From Agrobacterium tumefaciens (GTDB lineage Bacteria > Pseudomonadota > Alphaproteobacteria > Rhizobiales > Rhizobiaceae), in the NCBI RefSeq assembly GCF_005221385.1, contig NZ_CP039903.1:1054001-1118000 (forward strand): a stretch of 64,000 nt of DNA, written 5' to 3'. Below are positions 7,933 to 17,474 of this stretch, one piece after another (within the stretch, counting starts at the first letter, position 1; the number at the start of each line of letters is the position of its first letter). Below the pieces are notes generated by a model. The model ran no database searches and had not been told where the DNA came from. It saw only the letters and a list, made by a program, of their open reading frames with translations. The position numbers were made by a program, and so were the translations under genes.

Positions 7933-8493
7933 TTAGGGCTTGATCGAGCCGACGGCGAGCTGGTCGATGTCGCGTGCCAGTGTCACGCCGATGACAGGGA
8001 TCATCTGGTCGGCGACCTTGACGGAAATAGTGATGTTCATCGAATTGTCACTCGAGACGCGGGCAACCATGGCGCCATTGAGCTTGGAGCGGTTGATGCC
8101 GACGACGACCTTGTCGCCGCTGACCTGTCCGGAGGTAATGTCCAATCCCTTGCCTTCGGCGCCATCGAGGAACTTGCCTTCGTAGCTGCTGCCCTTCTGG
8201 CTGATGATGGCGGACATGGGCTGGCTGAAGACGCCGACGCGGCAGGTGCCGCCAAGCTTGATGCCGGTCTTTTTGTCATCGAGCGGCTCACCCGTCAGAT
8301 CGCAGGTGAATTTGGTGCCCTTGTATTTGCCCGCGACGATTTCGCCCGGACCTTTCCAGACGCCGGCCACGGAGCGGAAGAATACGTCGTCGCGATCGCG
8401 CGATGCGGCATGGACGTCAGACAGGCCGAAACCGCCGCTGACGGACAATATGGCGGCAAGTCCGCCCACAAGCGAAAAGAAGCGCGAATACAT
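7933..8493 (-). CDS. Conserved exported protein of unknown function
   Basis: This 186-aa protein has an N-terminal signal peptide (hydrophobic 5-25, likely cleavage after VHA at about 29). The mature part is glycine- and beta-rich, with an even spread of charged residues and two cysteines (CDLTGEP and GTCRVG) that could form a disulfide. I do not recognise a domain. The leader indicates a periplasmic location. It ends 14 bp from the folK stop (convergent) and is followed upstream by the YcjF/YcjX pair on the same strand. Confidence 0.7.
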   Translation of the reverse strand: MYSRFFSLVGGLAAILSVSGGFGLSDVHAASRDRDDVFFRSVAGVWKGPGEIVAGKYKGTKFTCDLTGEPLDDKKTGIKLGGTCRVGVFSQPMSAIISQKGSSYEGKFLDGAEGKGLDITSGQVSGDKVVVGINRSKLNGAMVARVSSDNSMNITISVKVADQMIPVIGVTLARDIDQLAVGSIKP

Positions 8494-8622
8494 GATACTT
8501 TCCCCGGCGAAGAAGCCTGTTCGATAGGCGGCAATCTACCGGCGGAATGGTTAATGCTTGGTTTATTTCACCCGTATTCGCGGCTTTGTTCGTAACCTTT
8601 TGAACCGCCCATGTCTTGCCAA

Positions 8623-9702
8623 TCAGGCTTTTTCGCCGCTTTTTCCGCCGCTTAAATCGGGTGTCAGGTCGGACATGAAATCACCGATCCCCGGCCGCTT
8701 CACGGCACGAAACGGCAGCGGGCGGCAAAGGTCCATCGCCGCAATACCGATTCGCGCCGTCATAAGGCCGTTGATGACGCCTTCGCCGAGGCGGGCGGAA
8801 AGCTTCGAGGCAAGGCCGTGTCCGAGAACCTGCTGGGCGAGACCATCGCCGACGGCGATCGAACCCGTGACGGCCAGATGGGCGACGACGTCGCGCAGCA
8901 GCCGGAGCATGCCGAGTGTGCCGGGACGGCCGCCGTAGAGTTCCGCCATGGCCCGAACCAGCCGCGTCACCTCGAACAACACGTAAGCGAGATCGACGAT
9001 CGCACGGGGGCTGACGGCGGTGACCACGGAGACGCGCTTGGAGGAGTTGAGAATCAGTGCGCGCGCCTGCCGGTCGAGCGGCGCCAGCAATTCACGCTCG
9101 GCAAGCTCGATGAGATGGGGGCCGTCAATCACATCGTTTTCCGTATCCTTCAGCGCTGCGCGGCCCTTGGCCGTTTCGGCGCGGTGGGAAAGGACGGCAT
9201 TCAGGCGGGTGATGACGGCGCGGGCAGGTTTCGGGCTCTTGTCGAGGCTCGCCGTCTCCGCATCGGCCTTGAGCGACTGCACGGCATTGAGCCGCATGAT
9301 ACCGAAGACTTCGCGCCCGACGAGGACGAGAACGGCGAAAAGCGCGACGATAAGGGCGATGCTCGCCGTATAACCCAGCCAGTCGGAGCGGGAAAACAGG
9401 TTGCGGATAAGCTGATCCGCCCAAAGGCCGAATGCGAGCGAGAACAAGACGCCAAGCGCGCCAAGCGCGAGCTTGCCGAAAGAGAAGCGGTTTTTCTTCG
9501 GCGAGGCCACCGGCAAGGCGGCGGCATCGATCTCCTCCGGTGCCAGAAACGGATCGTCTTCGTCAGTCGTCAATGAAATCTCGGTATCGAAGCTGCGCGG
9601 CGCGCGTTTCTGCGCGGACGACGGCCGTGCCGTCTCCTCTGTCTTTAACGTGAAAGCCGCCGGACGGCGGGCCTGCGAATCGGTGGGTGTGGGAGCCTTC
9701 AT
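8623..9702 (-). CDS. YcjF/TIGR01620 family inner-membrane protein (DUF697)
   Basis: The 359-aa protein has a polar, Pro-rich N-terminus (1-70), two TM helices (about 75-98 and 108-130) and a conserved C-terminal DUF697 region rich in small hydrophobic helices. YcjF proteins are almost always paired with the GTPase-like YcjX, as here: the start overlaps the ycjX stop by 4 nt, implying translational coupling. The pair has been linked to phage-shock or heat-shock envelope stress in enterobacteria. The exact function is unknown. Confidence 0.85.
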   Translation of the reverse strand: MKAPTPTDSQARRPAAFTLKTEETARPSSAQKRAPRSFDTEISLTTDEDDPFLAPEEIDAAALPVASPKKNRFSFGKLALGALGVLFSLAFGLWADQLIRNLFSRSDWLGYTASIALIVALFAVLVLVGREVFGIMRLNAVQSLKADAETASLDKSPKPARAVITRLNAVLSHRAETAKGRAALKDTENDVIDGPHLIELAERELLAPLDRQARALILNSSKRVSVVTAVSPRAIVDLAYVLFEVTRLVRAMAELYGGRPGTLGMLRLLRDVVAHLAVTGSIAVGDGLAQQVLGHGLASKLSARLGEGVINGLMTARIGIAAMDLCRPLPFRAVKRPGIGDFMSDLTPDLSGGKSGEKA

Positions 9703-11177
9703 GCGAGCTTGTCTCCGAACAGGAACTGCATGGCACGGTCGAGCCTGATATGGGGAACGGAAAGCCGGATGCCGCCACTGCCCGGCTCGTCCACATTCGG
9801 CGGGCGGAAGCGCACGACGTTGACATCCGGCAGCGTCGCCTTGTCGCCATCCTCGTCGATGCTGCGAAACAACGGTTCAGGGTCTTCGGGCAGGTCGCCG
9901 GGAAAGATCGCCGTTTTGCGATTGCCGTCGAAGGTCTCGCCATTGATGGTTTCTCCAGCCATCGGCGTGCCGACGATGACGGGCAGTTCGTGGCCGTCCT
10001 GACGCACGCTTGCCTCTCTGGTGGCGCGCACGGAAGCGAGAGCCATGACCTCGATGCCGGCACCGTTCATGCCGATGGTGGTGATGGCGCGGTCCACCAG
10101 GCGACGGGTCAGCCGCTCCAGCCGGTCATGGCTTTCGTGATGCAGGTGGTCGGCCTTGGTGGCGGCGATCAGCACCTTGTCGATGCGCCGGCCGATGAGC
10201 GACGACAGGAGGCTGTTGGTGCCGGGCCGGAAACAGGCAAGCACATCGCCCAGCGCCCGTTCCAGATCCTGAACGGCTTCCGGTCCGCGGTTGACGGCCT
10301 GCAGCGTGTCGATCAGCACGATCTGGCGGTCGAGGCGGGCGAAATGTTCGCGGAAGAAGGGTTTGACCACAATCGACTTGTAGGCGTCATAGCGCCGCTC
10401 CATCATGGCGCGCAGCGAGCCTTTCGGCGCTTTTTCATCGGTCAGCCCCGGCAAGGGCGCAAATGTCAGCGCCGGAGAACCTTCCAGATCGCCGGGCATC
10501 AGGAAACGGCCCGGCGGCAGGGTGGAGAGCGATCTTTCGTCTGATTTGCAGGCCTTCAGATAGGCCGCGAAACTCTCCGCCAGCCGTCTCGCCGTCATCT
10601 CATCGGCAGGCGCATTGATATCGAGCGAGGAGGCAATCGCCAGCCATTCCTGCGCCAGCTCCGAACGGATGCCTGTCCCGGCGAGCGCGACGGTCGCGTC
10701 GCTGAACTGTCTGTAGTCCTGCGACAGAAGCGGCAGGTCGAGCAGCCATTCGCCGGGATAATCGACGATATCGATGGACAGCTTGCCGGCCGAGAACCAC
10801 CGGCCCCAACCACTGGCGCTCTGGTAATCCAGCGTGATCCTGAGTTCCGAGATCGCCCGCGTCGAATCCGGCCACAGCCTGTCGCGCACCAGCGCCTGAA
10901 TATGATCTTCGTACTGGAAGCGGGGAATGGCGTCGTCCGGCTGCGGCTCGAGGCGCACATTCGAGACGCGGCCCGACCGCATGGCCTCGAATAAGGGAAG
11001 GCGGCCGCCATTCAGGAGATTGTGGACGAGGGAGGAAATGAAAACCGTCTTGCCCGCCCGGGAAAGCCCGGTAACGCCAAGCCGCAATGTCGGATGGGTG
11101 AGGTTGCTCGCACGGTCGGCCAGATTATCGAGCGCGATAAGCGCACTGTCTGTCAGGGACGTCAGAGAAGGCGGCAA
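9699..11177 (-). CDS. YcjX family P-loop ATPase/GTPase-like protein
   Basis: At 492 aa it has the family length. The Walker A motif is GLSRAGKT (37-44), followed by VFISSLVHNL. A Walker B-like hydrophobic stretch (VDYPGEWLLDLPLL) and an NKxD-like AATKADHL guanine-recognition element appear later. No TM or signal peptide was seen, so it is probably cytoplasmic and membrane-recruited by its partner YcjF, whose start codon overlaps its stop. The function is unknown beyond its stress-linked context in other bacteria. Confidence 0.88.
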   Translation of the reverse strand: MPPSLTSLTDSALIALDNLADRASNLTHPTLRLGVTGLSRAGKTVFISSLVHNLLNGGRLPLFEAMRSGRVSNVRLEPQPDDAIPRFQYEDHIQALVRDRLWPDSTRAISELRITLDYQSASGWGRWFSAGKLSIDIVDYPGEWLLDLPLLSQDYRQFSDATVALAGTGIRSELAQEWLAIASSLDINAPADEMTARRLAESFAAYLKACKSDERSLSTLPPGRFLMPGDLEGSPALTFAPLPGLTDEKAPKGSLRAMMERRYDAYKSIVVKPFFREHFARLDRQIVLIDTLQAVNRGPEAVQDLERALGDVLACFRPGTNSLLSSLIGRRIDKVLIAATKADHLHHESHDRLERLTRRLVDRAITTIGMNGAGIEVMALASVRATREASVRQDGHELPVIVGTPMAGETINGETFDGNRKTAIFPGDLPEDPEPLFRSIDEDGDKATLPDVNVVRFRPPNVDEPGSGGIRLSVPHIRLDRAMQFLFGDKLA

Positions 11178-11308
11178 TGGTAGTTTCCTGGCTGCGGTTC
11201 ATGATCACGGCTGCAATATAGGAAGTCGCGGCTGCCCAAAAAAGAAGCGCCCCGATGGATTTTCACGAGAGCCGCCATCGGCAGTGGCTCCGTCACGCGT
11301 TGTGGCGG

Positions 11309-11818
11309 TTACTTGCCCGGTGAGAGAAAATCGACCAGCCGCCAGCGATCCTCGCCATTTGCGGCACTGCCGTCGTGATCGAGCACGGCAAGCCCTGCGG
11401 TCGGGAAACCGGAGGGCAGGGCGGCATGCAAAAGATCCTCGCCGATCATCGCTTCCAGTGTCGCCTCCATGGTGGGGTTATGGCCCACCAGCATCACCGA
11501 ACCAGCATCCGTCTGCGCTGCGATGAGGGAGAGATAGGTTTCGCTGCGCGCATTATACATCTCATCGACATAGGCGATTTCGATGCTTTCGTTGAAGGCG
11601 CGCTGCCAGGCCTGTGTGGTCTGCCGGCAGCGTGCGGCGGTGGAAGACAAGAGCACGTCGGGGCGGTAGCGCCGGTCGGCGGCAAGATCGGCAATGATCT
11701 CCGCCTCGGCAAAACCTGCCTCGTTCAATCCCCGGTCGAAATCGCGTTCCCCAGGCGCCGCCCAGGCGGCTTTGGCGTGGCGCAAAAGATAAACTCGCTT
11801 CGGATGAGAATCTGTCAA
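11309..11818 (-). CDS. SixA-like histidine phosphatase
   Basis: The 169-aa single-domain protein belongs to the histidine phosphatase (RHG) superfamily. The phosphate-accepting residue is H14 in LLRHAKAAW and the second catalytic His is in LVGHNPTME. E. coli SixA dephosphorylates Hpt phosphohistidines. With an Hpt protein and CckA in this window a phosphorelay role is conceivable, but the substrate cannot be read from sequence. It stands alone between ycjX and the divergent dksA-like gene. Confidence 0.85.
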   Translation of the reverse strand: MTDSHPKRVYLLRHAKAAWAAPGERDFDRGLNEAGFAEAEIIADLAADRRYRPDVLLSSTAARCRQTTQAWQRAFNESIEIAYVDEMYNARSETYLSLIAAQTDAGSVMLVGHNPTMEATLEAMIGEDLLHAALPSGFPTAGLAVLDHDGSAANGEDRWRLVDFLSPGK

Positions 11819-12087
11819 GGGCGGGGACCGGCGTTCGAAACTCTGGGGTACAGCCGGATGCTACAGGATAGGATCGCGGGACCGCAAGTCCTCTTTCCTG
11901 TTGGCAAGTCGCATTGAAGTGATCGAAGAACAGATCGTCTCGACGCCAATAAAGGATAAAAATTAGTCATTTAGATGATTTTTGTGTCAGTTTTAAAAAT
12001 GCCTGAAAACTGATCTGTAGACTTGAACCGGCCTATATCATTGGAGTATACACCGCCGCATTGAGATGTTCTTCGAGGAGAATCGCG

Positions 12088-12507
12088 TTGAGTGAGAAGA
12101 TCGATCTTAGCAAATATGTACTCTCGGAAGACGACGAGTTCATGAATGCCAGCCAGCGGGCCTACTTCCGCGCGAAGCTGGTCGCCTGGAAAAATGACAT
12201 CCTGAGAGAAGCGCGCGAGACCCTCGGACATCTCGCCGAAGAAAGCGCCAATCATCCCGATCTCGCTGACCGGGCTTCATCCGAAACAGACCGGGCGATC
12301 GAACTTCGCGCCCGCGACCGTCAGCGCAAGCTGATTTCTAAAATCGATGCGGCTCTTCAGCGGATCGAAGACGGCACCTACGGTTTCTGCGAGGAAACGG
12401 GTGAACCTATCGGCCTCAAGCGTCTTGACGCCCGCCCGATAGCGACACTTTCCATCGAGGCGCAGGAACGTCATGAGCGTCGCGAAAAAGTTTATCGCGA
12501 CGAATAA
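12088..12507 (+). CDS. dksA: DksA/TraR family RNA polymerase-binding regulator without the zinc cysteines
   Basis: The 139-aa protein has the long coiled-coil of DksA (about 25-95) and the C-terminal globular region. DksA enters the RNA polymerase secondary channel and, with ppGpp, controls stable RNA and amino-acid promoters. The canonical C-x2-C-x17-C-x2-C zinc finger is reduced to one cysteine: C101, T104, S122, A125. Alphaproteobacterial DksA proteins with a single cysteine are known. The TTG at 12088 is chosen because GAGGAG (12076-12081) precedes it and MSEKIDLSKYVL is the usual rhizobial start. Confidence 0.9.
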   Translation: MSEKIDLSKYVLSEDDEFMNASQRAYFRAKLVAWKNDILREARETLGHLAEESANHPDLADRASSETDRAIELRARDRQRKLISKIDAALQRIEDGTYGFCEETGEPIGLKRLDARPIATLSIEAQERHERREKVYRDE

Positions 12508-12562
12508 CAAGGCTGCTGTGCCGGACGCCGCGGCGAACCGGCCATCTTAAGCATCAGCACAT

Positions 12563-12597
12563 GCAAAAGGGCACGGAATTATTCCGTGCCCTTTTGC
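12563..12597. terminator. Bidirectional terminator between convergent dksA and fliO-like genes
   Basis: GCAAAAGGGCACGGAAT (12563-12579) and ATTCCGTGCCCTTTTGC (12581-12597) form a 17-bp palindromic stem. A-run and T-run flanks make it an intrinsic terminator on both strands. Confidence 0.85.
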
Positions 12598-12620
12598 GTT
12601 GAAGCTTCATGCGCGCCGCC

Positions 12621-13892
12621 TCAGCGGTCGCGGGTAACGGAAAGCTCGCCGAAAATACGCGCCATTTCTTTCTGCACGTCACCATCTGGCGACGCTCCGG
12701 TGACTGGTGGTGAAACGGGTTCGTTTTTCTGCTGCTTTTCTGCGGCGGCAATTGCCGGTTCATGATCCGCATCCCGGCTCTTGGCTATCTCCGCTTCGAG
12801 AAAACTCTCGAAATCGCTGGCCAGCTCATCGGAAAATTTCGGCTCAGCGTCGTTGGACGCAAAAGCTGGACTTTCCGGTTTCGGCGGAAACGGGGCCGGC
12901 GGTGCATTCTGCTCGGACTTGAGGCCGGGAAGAACCCGCTCGCGCGCCGCATCGAGAAAATCAGCGGCGCTGGATTGGTCGAGCACCGGCTCGCGCGCGG
13001 CAAAAACCGGCGGAGCGATAACCGTGGGCCGTTCTTCTTCCACCTTTGCCTGACTCGTCTGTGCAGGCACTGGCGGTGCGACCGGTATGGATGTCTGTAC
13101 TGGAGCGGGCACGAAAGGCTCTGCGCGACGCGGTTCGCTGCGTTCGCCGGCCATGTCGAGCGATGCTGCGGCGGCCGGCAAAATGGCAGCTGCCGTAGCT
13201 GGGGCAACCACTGCTGAGGGCGGCAGTGCGGGACGAGTGGTCTCTCTCTCAGGTGCGGCTTGCCTTGCCGGTGGAGCGGGCTCACGGATTGCGACGGGCG
13301 GCGGTGATACGGGTTGGGGCGATACGGATTGCGATGGTGTCGGTGGACGCGACGGCAGTGGCGCAGTTGCTGCGGCCGGTTGTTGCGGGCGAGGGGCGGG
13401 TGCGATGGGTTCCGGCCGCTGCTGCGGCGCTCTCACGGGTTCCTGTGACACGGGAGCCGGGGCTGGCGCTGCGACGGGCTGCTGTTGCGGCAGGGCGGCA
13501 CGGCGTTCCTGGGGGATGGACGACGGCTCGGCTCTCTTCGGTTCGCTCTCCTGACGCGGCAGCGCCTTCAACTCCGGCTCCTGCACGTCCCTGACGATCG
13601 GGATTGCGCCAATACCGCTTTCGATGACGATATCGGTCGGCCCGCCGATCATCACCAGATGCTCGACATTGTCGCGGCGAACCAGCACCAGGCGACGGCG
13701 CGCATCAACGGCCGTCGCGTCGAGAACCTGCAGGCGCGGCTGCCGGTTGCGTCCGCCTCGGATAAACGGAGCCGAACCGCTGCGCCTGCGCAGAAGCCAT
13801 AAAGCGATCGCCAGAACGAGAAGCGCCACACCCACACCGACGACGGCGACGATGAGATTGTTTCCATAGGTGCCGATAAAATCTTCCATCAT
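12621..13892 (-). CDS. FliO-domain membrane protein with a long proline-rich C-terminal tail
   Basis: The product is about 423 aa. An N-terminal TM helix (about 14-36) is followed by a FliO-like domain (about 50-95, with RLQVLDATAVDARRRLVLVR and HLVMIGGPTDIVIE). A very long low-complexity tail rich in Pro, Ala, Gln and Val (about 110-350) precedes a short acidic C-terminus. FliO assists assembly of the flagellar export gate, but here no other flagellar gene is nearby and the gene is divergent from cckA, so a non-flagellar job is possible. The ATG at 13892 is preferred over 13901 because GAAGGG lies about 9 nt upstream of it. Confidence 0.72.
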   Translation of the reverse strand: MMEDFIGTYGNNLIVAVVGVGVALLVLAIALWLLRRRSGSAPFIRGGRNRQPRLQVLDATAVDARRRLVLVRRDNVEHLVMIGGPTDIVIESGIGAIPIVRDVQEPELKALPRQESEPKRAEPSSIPQERRAALPQQQPVAAPAPAPVSQEPVRAPQQRPEPIAPAPRPQQPAAATAPLPSRPPTPSQSVSPQPVSPPPVAIREPAPPARQAAPERETTRPALPPSAVVAPATAAAILPAAAASLDMAGERSEPRRAEPFVPAPVQTSIPVAPPVPAQTSQAKVEEERPTVIAPPVFAAREPVLDQSSAADFLDAARERVLPGLKSEQNAPPAPFPPKPESPAFASNDAEPKFSDELASDFESFLEAEIAKSRDADHEPAIAAAEKQQKNEPVSPPVTGASPDGDVQKEMARIFGELSVTRDR

Positions 13893-14232
13893 GGAGATCA
13901 TCCCTTCAGATTTTTTCGAGCAATTAATATTGCCGTGGTTCTTATAGTGTGAACGTCAAACAGGAAAAGACGATTTTTTTGGGCGCGATACAAGGTTTAT
14001 CCGCCACCGTCCCCCTGTAATACAAACCGGTTGGTGTGGCTTTGAGTTCCCTCATCGACTGAAAGGCCGGTGTATTGCGCCTCTCAGGCCGTTTTCCCTG
14101 TGCGTTTTTAAGCCTTTGTGGCCCGGCGGAGCTTTTTGATGCTCAAGCGAGTTGCTACAAGAAATTTTAACGCCCGATTCCGTCGAGGACCGTGGCTGAC
14201 CGAATGACGACCTGCACGACTGCGAGGCCAAG
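13893..14232. promoter_or_regulatory. Divergent promoter region of the fliO-like gene and cckA
   Basis: These 340 bp without a gene must contain both outward promoters. The part nearest the fliO-like gene is AT-rich (AATTAATATTGCCG). I saw no clear terminator, RNA gene or operator. Confidence 0.4.
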
Positions 14233-16818
14233 ATGACACGGGTGCGCGAGACAAGCGACAACGACCTTCCGCTGGTGGACAGGCGTGCCCGTTCCGGCAC
14301 GGTTTTGCGCATCCTGCTTCTGGCGCTGGTGCTGATCGCCGCCGCCGCCGCCTTCGTTTATTTCAAGAACTCTTTGGAAAACGAAATCGTGCTCGGCATT
14401 CTCGGCGTGCTGGCGATGATGGGTATCTTTTTTCTGGTTTCGTCGATCATCGGTTTCATCGAGGTCATGCCCCAGTCGCAATCGGACGGGCTTGCCCGCC
14501 GTTTCCTGTCGGCCCATCCCGAAGGCACGCTGATCACCGATGCAAAGGGGCATATGGTCTATGCCAACGCCACCTATTGCCGCATGAGCGGCACCACCAG
14601 GGCGAGCGATATACAGAGCCTTGAGACGCTGCTGTCGCGTAGCCGGGAATCCACCGAAGCCCTTTACCGGCTCATCAACGTGCTGCGGGAGGGCCGCGAC
14701 GGTTACGAGGAGTTCCGGCTGCAGAAACCGCTGGGCGATGACGCGGGCGCCGGGCCGCACTGGTACAGGCTTAAAGGTCGGGTGCTGAAGGATGCGGGCG
14801 GCGAGGGGCTGCACGTTTTCCAGATTGCCGACATCACGCCGGAGCGCGAAGATCAGGAACGTTTTTTCCGCGAATTGCAGAATGCCATCGACTATCTGGA
14901 CCACGCGCCGGCCGGTTTCTTTTCCGCCGGACGCAAGGGCGAGATCGTTTATCTGAACGCCACCCTGTCAGAATGGCTGGGCATCGATCTCGCGCAATTT
15001 TCACCCGGTTCGATGACCGTGTCCGACATCGTTGCCGGCGAAGGCATGGCTCTGATCGAATCCGTGCATCCGCAGGGCAGCGCCAAGCGCACCGAAATCC
15101 TCGATCTCGACATGCGCCGGGTGAACGGCCAGAGCATGCCGGCCCGCCTCGTGCATCAGGTCAGTTCCAAGGACGGTGCGCCGGGCGAGAGCCGGACGAT
15201 CGTTCTGATGCGCCCCAAGGGGCAGGAGGATACGGAATCTTCCTCCGCCATGCGTTTTACCCGCTTTTTCAACAATACGCCGATGGCGATCGCTTCGCTG
15301 GATGGCGAAGGACGCATTCTGCGCATCAACGCACCCTTCCTCAAGCTGTTTTCCGGCGTCGTCGGACGCGACGATATCGACCGGGGCGTGGCGCTTGAAA
15401 CCGTCTTGCACGACAATGAGAAGCCGCGACTGGAACAGGCGCTGGCCGAGGCGAAGGACCGTCAGGGCGATATCGCGCCGTTCGATTCGCGCCACCCGAG
15501 CGACGAGACCAGGCATTTCCGTTTCTACGTCAACGCCGTCATCGATCAGGACGACGAGGCGCCGGAAGAAGTGGCGATCGTTTATGCCATAGAGGTGACG
15601 GAGCAGAAGGCGCTCGAAACCCAGATGGCGCAGACGCAGAAGATGAACGCCGTCGGCACGCTGGCGGGCGGCATCGCCCACGATTTCAACAATGTGCTGA
15701 CCGCCATCCTGCTGTCGTCCGACCATCTGCTGTTGCAGGCGCGGCCCGCCGACCCGAGCTTTGCCGACCTCATGGAGATCAAGCGCAACGCCAACCGCGC
15801 CGCGGTTCTGGTGCGCCAGCTGCTGGCCTTCTCGCGCAAGCAGACCATGCGCCCGGCGATCCTCAATCTGACCGATGTGATCGGTGACCTGCGCATGCTG
15901 GTCGACCGGCTGATTTCCGGCACCAATGTCAAGCTCGAGGTGGATTATGGCCGCGATCTCTGGCCGGTAAAGACCGACCTGTCGCAATTCGAGCAGGTGC
16001 TGATCAATCTCTGCGTCAATGCGCGTGACGCCATGCCTGATGGTGGCAAGATCACCATCCGCACCCGCAATGTGGATGCGAAGGAGGCGGCTGCTCTCGG
16101 CCGTCCGGAAGTCCCGGCGGAAGACATGGTCATGGTCGAGGTTGGCGACAACGGCACCGGCATTCCGCCTGAAATCATGGACAAGATTTTCGAACCCTTC
16201 TTCACGACCAAGGAAGTCGGCAAGGGCACCGGTCTCGGCCTGTCGATGGTCTATGGTATCGTCAAGCAGTCCGGCGGTTATATCTATCCCGAATCGGAAG
16301 TGGGCAAGGGCACCGCGTTCCGTATTTACCTGCCGCGCCATGTGGTGGAAGTCGTTGCGGGCCAGCAGCCCGGTGAAACGGCTCTCACCCCGATGGCGGC
16401 ACCTGAGCCGGTAAAGGAAGAACCGCTTGACCTCACCGGCAACTCCGCTGTCGTACTTCTGGTAGAGGACGAGGAGGCGGTGCGGCGCGGCGGCAAGCGC
16501 ATGCTGGAAACCCGTGGGTACACCGTGCACGAGGCCGGCTCCGGCACCGAGGCGCTGGAGGTTATGGAGGAGCTGGAGGGCAAGGTCGATATCGTCGTTT
16601 CCGATGTGGTGATGCCTGAAATGGACGGCCCCTCGCTGCTTCGCGAACTGCGCAAGTCCTATCCCGACCTGAAGTTCATCTTCGTGTCCGGTTACGCAGA
16701 AGACGCCTTTGCGAAAAACTTGCCGGCAGATGCCAAATTCGGATTCCTGCCGAAGCCCTTCTCCCTGAAACAGCTGGCGATTGCCGTGCGCGAAATGCTG
16801 GATGACAATGCTGGATGA
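14233..16818 (+). CDS. cckA: Cell-cycle hybrid sensor histidine kinase/phosphatase CckA
   Basis: At 861 aa it has the full CckA architecture. Two N-terminal TM helices (about 25-46 and 53-76) are followed by PAS-type sensor repeats (about 90-440). The HisKA domain has the phospho-acceptor H483 in GGIAHDFNN, and the HATPase_c domain shows [22 protein letters not shown] and [20 protein letters not shown]. The C-terminal receiver has the phospho-acceptor D791 in [14 protein letters not shown]. Through ChpT, CckA controls CtrA and CpdR. It is a master regulator of the alphaproteobacterial cell cycle and is polarly localised. clpS and clpA follow on the same strand. Confidence 0.95.
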   Translation: MTRVRETSDNDLPLVDRRARSGTVLRILLLALVLIAAAAAFVYFKNSLENEIVLGILGVLAMMGIFFLVSSIIGFIEVMPQSQSDGLARRFLSAHPEGTLITDAKGHMVYANATYCRMSGTTRASDIQSLETLLSRSRESTEALYRLINVLREGRDGYEEFRLQKPLGDDAGAGPHWYRLKGRVLKDAGGEGLHVFQIADITPEREDQERFFRELQNAIDYLDHAPAGFFSAGRKGEIVYLNATLSEWLGIDLAQFSPGSMTVSDIVAGEGMALIESVHPQGSAKRTEILDLDMRRVNGQSMPARLVHQVSSKDGAPGESRTIVLMRPKGQEDTESSSAMRFTRFFNNTPMAIASLDGEGRILRINAPFLKLFSGVVGRDDIDRGVALETVLHDNEKPRLEQALAEAKDRQGDIAPFDSRHPSDETRHFRFYVNAVIDQDDEAPEEVAIVYAIEVTEQKALETQMAQTQKMNAVGTLAGGIAHDFNNVLTAILLSSDHLLLQARPADPSFADLMEIKRNANRAAVLVRQLLAFSRKQTMRPAILNLTDVIGDLRMLVDRLISGTNVKLEVDYGRDLWPVKTDLSQFEQVLINLCVNARDAMPDGGKITIRTRNVDAKEAAALGRPEVPAEDMVMVEVGDNGTGIPPEIMDKIFEPFFTTKEVGKGTGLGLSMVYGIVKQSGGYIYPESEVGKGTAFRIYLPRHVVEVVAGQQPGETALTPMAAPEPVKEEPLDLTGNSAVVLLVEDEEAVRRGGKRMLETRGYTVHEAGSGTEALEVMEELEGKVDIVVSDVVMPEMDGPSLLRELRKSYPDLKFIFVSGYAEDAFAKNLPADAKFGFLPKPFSLKQLAIAVREMLDDNAG

Positions 16819-17012
16819 CAAGGAGCAACGGCAGGGCGGTGCAACAGAGATTCGCTCCCACTGTTGGTCACTGTAACCCTTTCCGTCAGGCTGAAAACCC
16901 GCCGCCATCAGCGGTTTGCCTGCGCCCGCCCTCAGGAAGCCTCCGCATCCCCACTTTTCCCGAGGTTTGCCTCTTTGCAAACGCAATAGTGATTGCGCCG
17001 TTGCGTAAGGGG

Positions 17013-17041
17013 CTTAAAATCGCGTCACGACGACCTAGATA
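17013..17041 (+). promoter_or_regulatory. Candidate promoter of clpS-clpA
   Basis: CTTAAA (17013-17018) and TAGATA (17036-17041) are separated by 17 bp, about 70 bp before clpS. The -35-like CTTAAA and the preceding CC at the -10 resemble both housekeeping and heat-shock (RpoH) promoters. Sequence match only. Confidence 0.4.
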
Positions 17042-17110
17042 TGAAGAGGCGAAGTTCTCCCTGCTGGCGATGAGCTGTCGGTTCGAGAATAGTGTGGAGA
17101 ATGATGAAAG

Positions 17111-17464
17111 ATGATCGCTAGGCCGATCTACATGCAGGGCGAGGGCGACGGGGAAGACGGCGGCACCAACCGCGGAACCTCTGTTATCACCCGCGTCAAG
17201 CCAAAGACAAAAAGACCGAATTTGTACCGTGTTCTTTTACTGAATGACGACTACACTCCCATGGAGTTTGTCATCCATATTCTGGAGCGTTTTTTCCAGA
17301 AGGATCGCGAAGCGGCAACCCGTATCATGCTGCACGTGCACCAGCACGGCGTGGGAGAATGCGGGGTGTTTACATATGAGGTCGCAGAGACGAAAGTAAG
17401 CCAGGTCATGGATTTCGCCCGACAGCACCAGCATCCGCTGCAGTGCGTCATGGAAAAGAAATGA
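17111..17464 (+). CDS. clpS: ATP-dependent Clp protease adaptor ClpS
   Basis: The 117-aa protein has a flexible N-terminal extension (1-35) and the ClpS core with [20 protein letters not shown], which contains the N-degron pocket Asn-Asp pair, then [20 protein letters not shown]. ClpS binds proteins with destabilising N-terminal residues and hands them to ClpA. It ends 10 bp before clpA, so the adaptor and its unfoldase are coexpressed. Alphaproteobacteria often carry two ClpS paralogs, and this clpA-linked one is the ClpS1 type. Confidence 0.95.
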   Translation: MIARPIYMQGEGDGEDGGTNRGTSVITRVKPKTKRPNLYRVLLLNDDYTPMEFVIHILERFFQKDREAATRIMLHVHQHGVGECGVFTYEVAETKVSQVMDFARQHQHPLQCVMEKK

Positions 17465-17474
17465 GGATCGCAAC

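Noticed and set aside
15001..16986. 661-codon minus-strand frame opposite cckA
   Set aside because: CckA is unambiguous in the plus frame; the antisense translation is rich in His, Arg and Gly and matches no fold.
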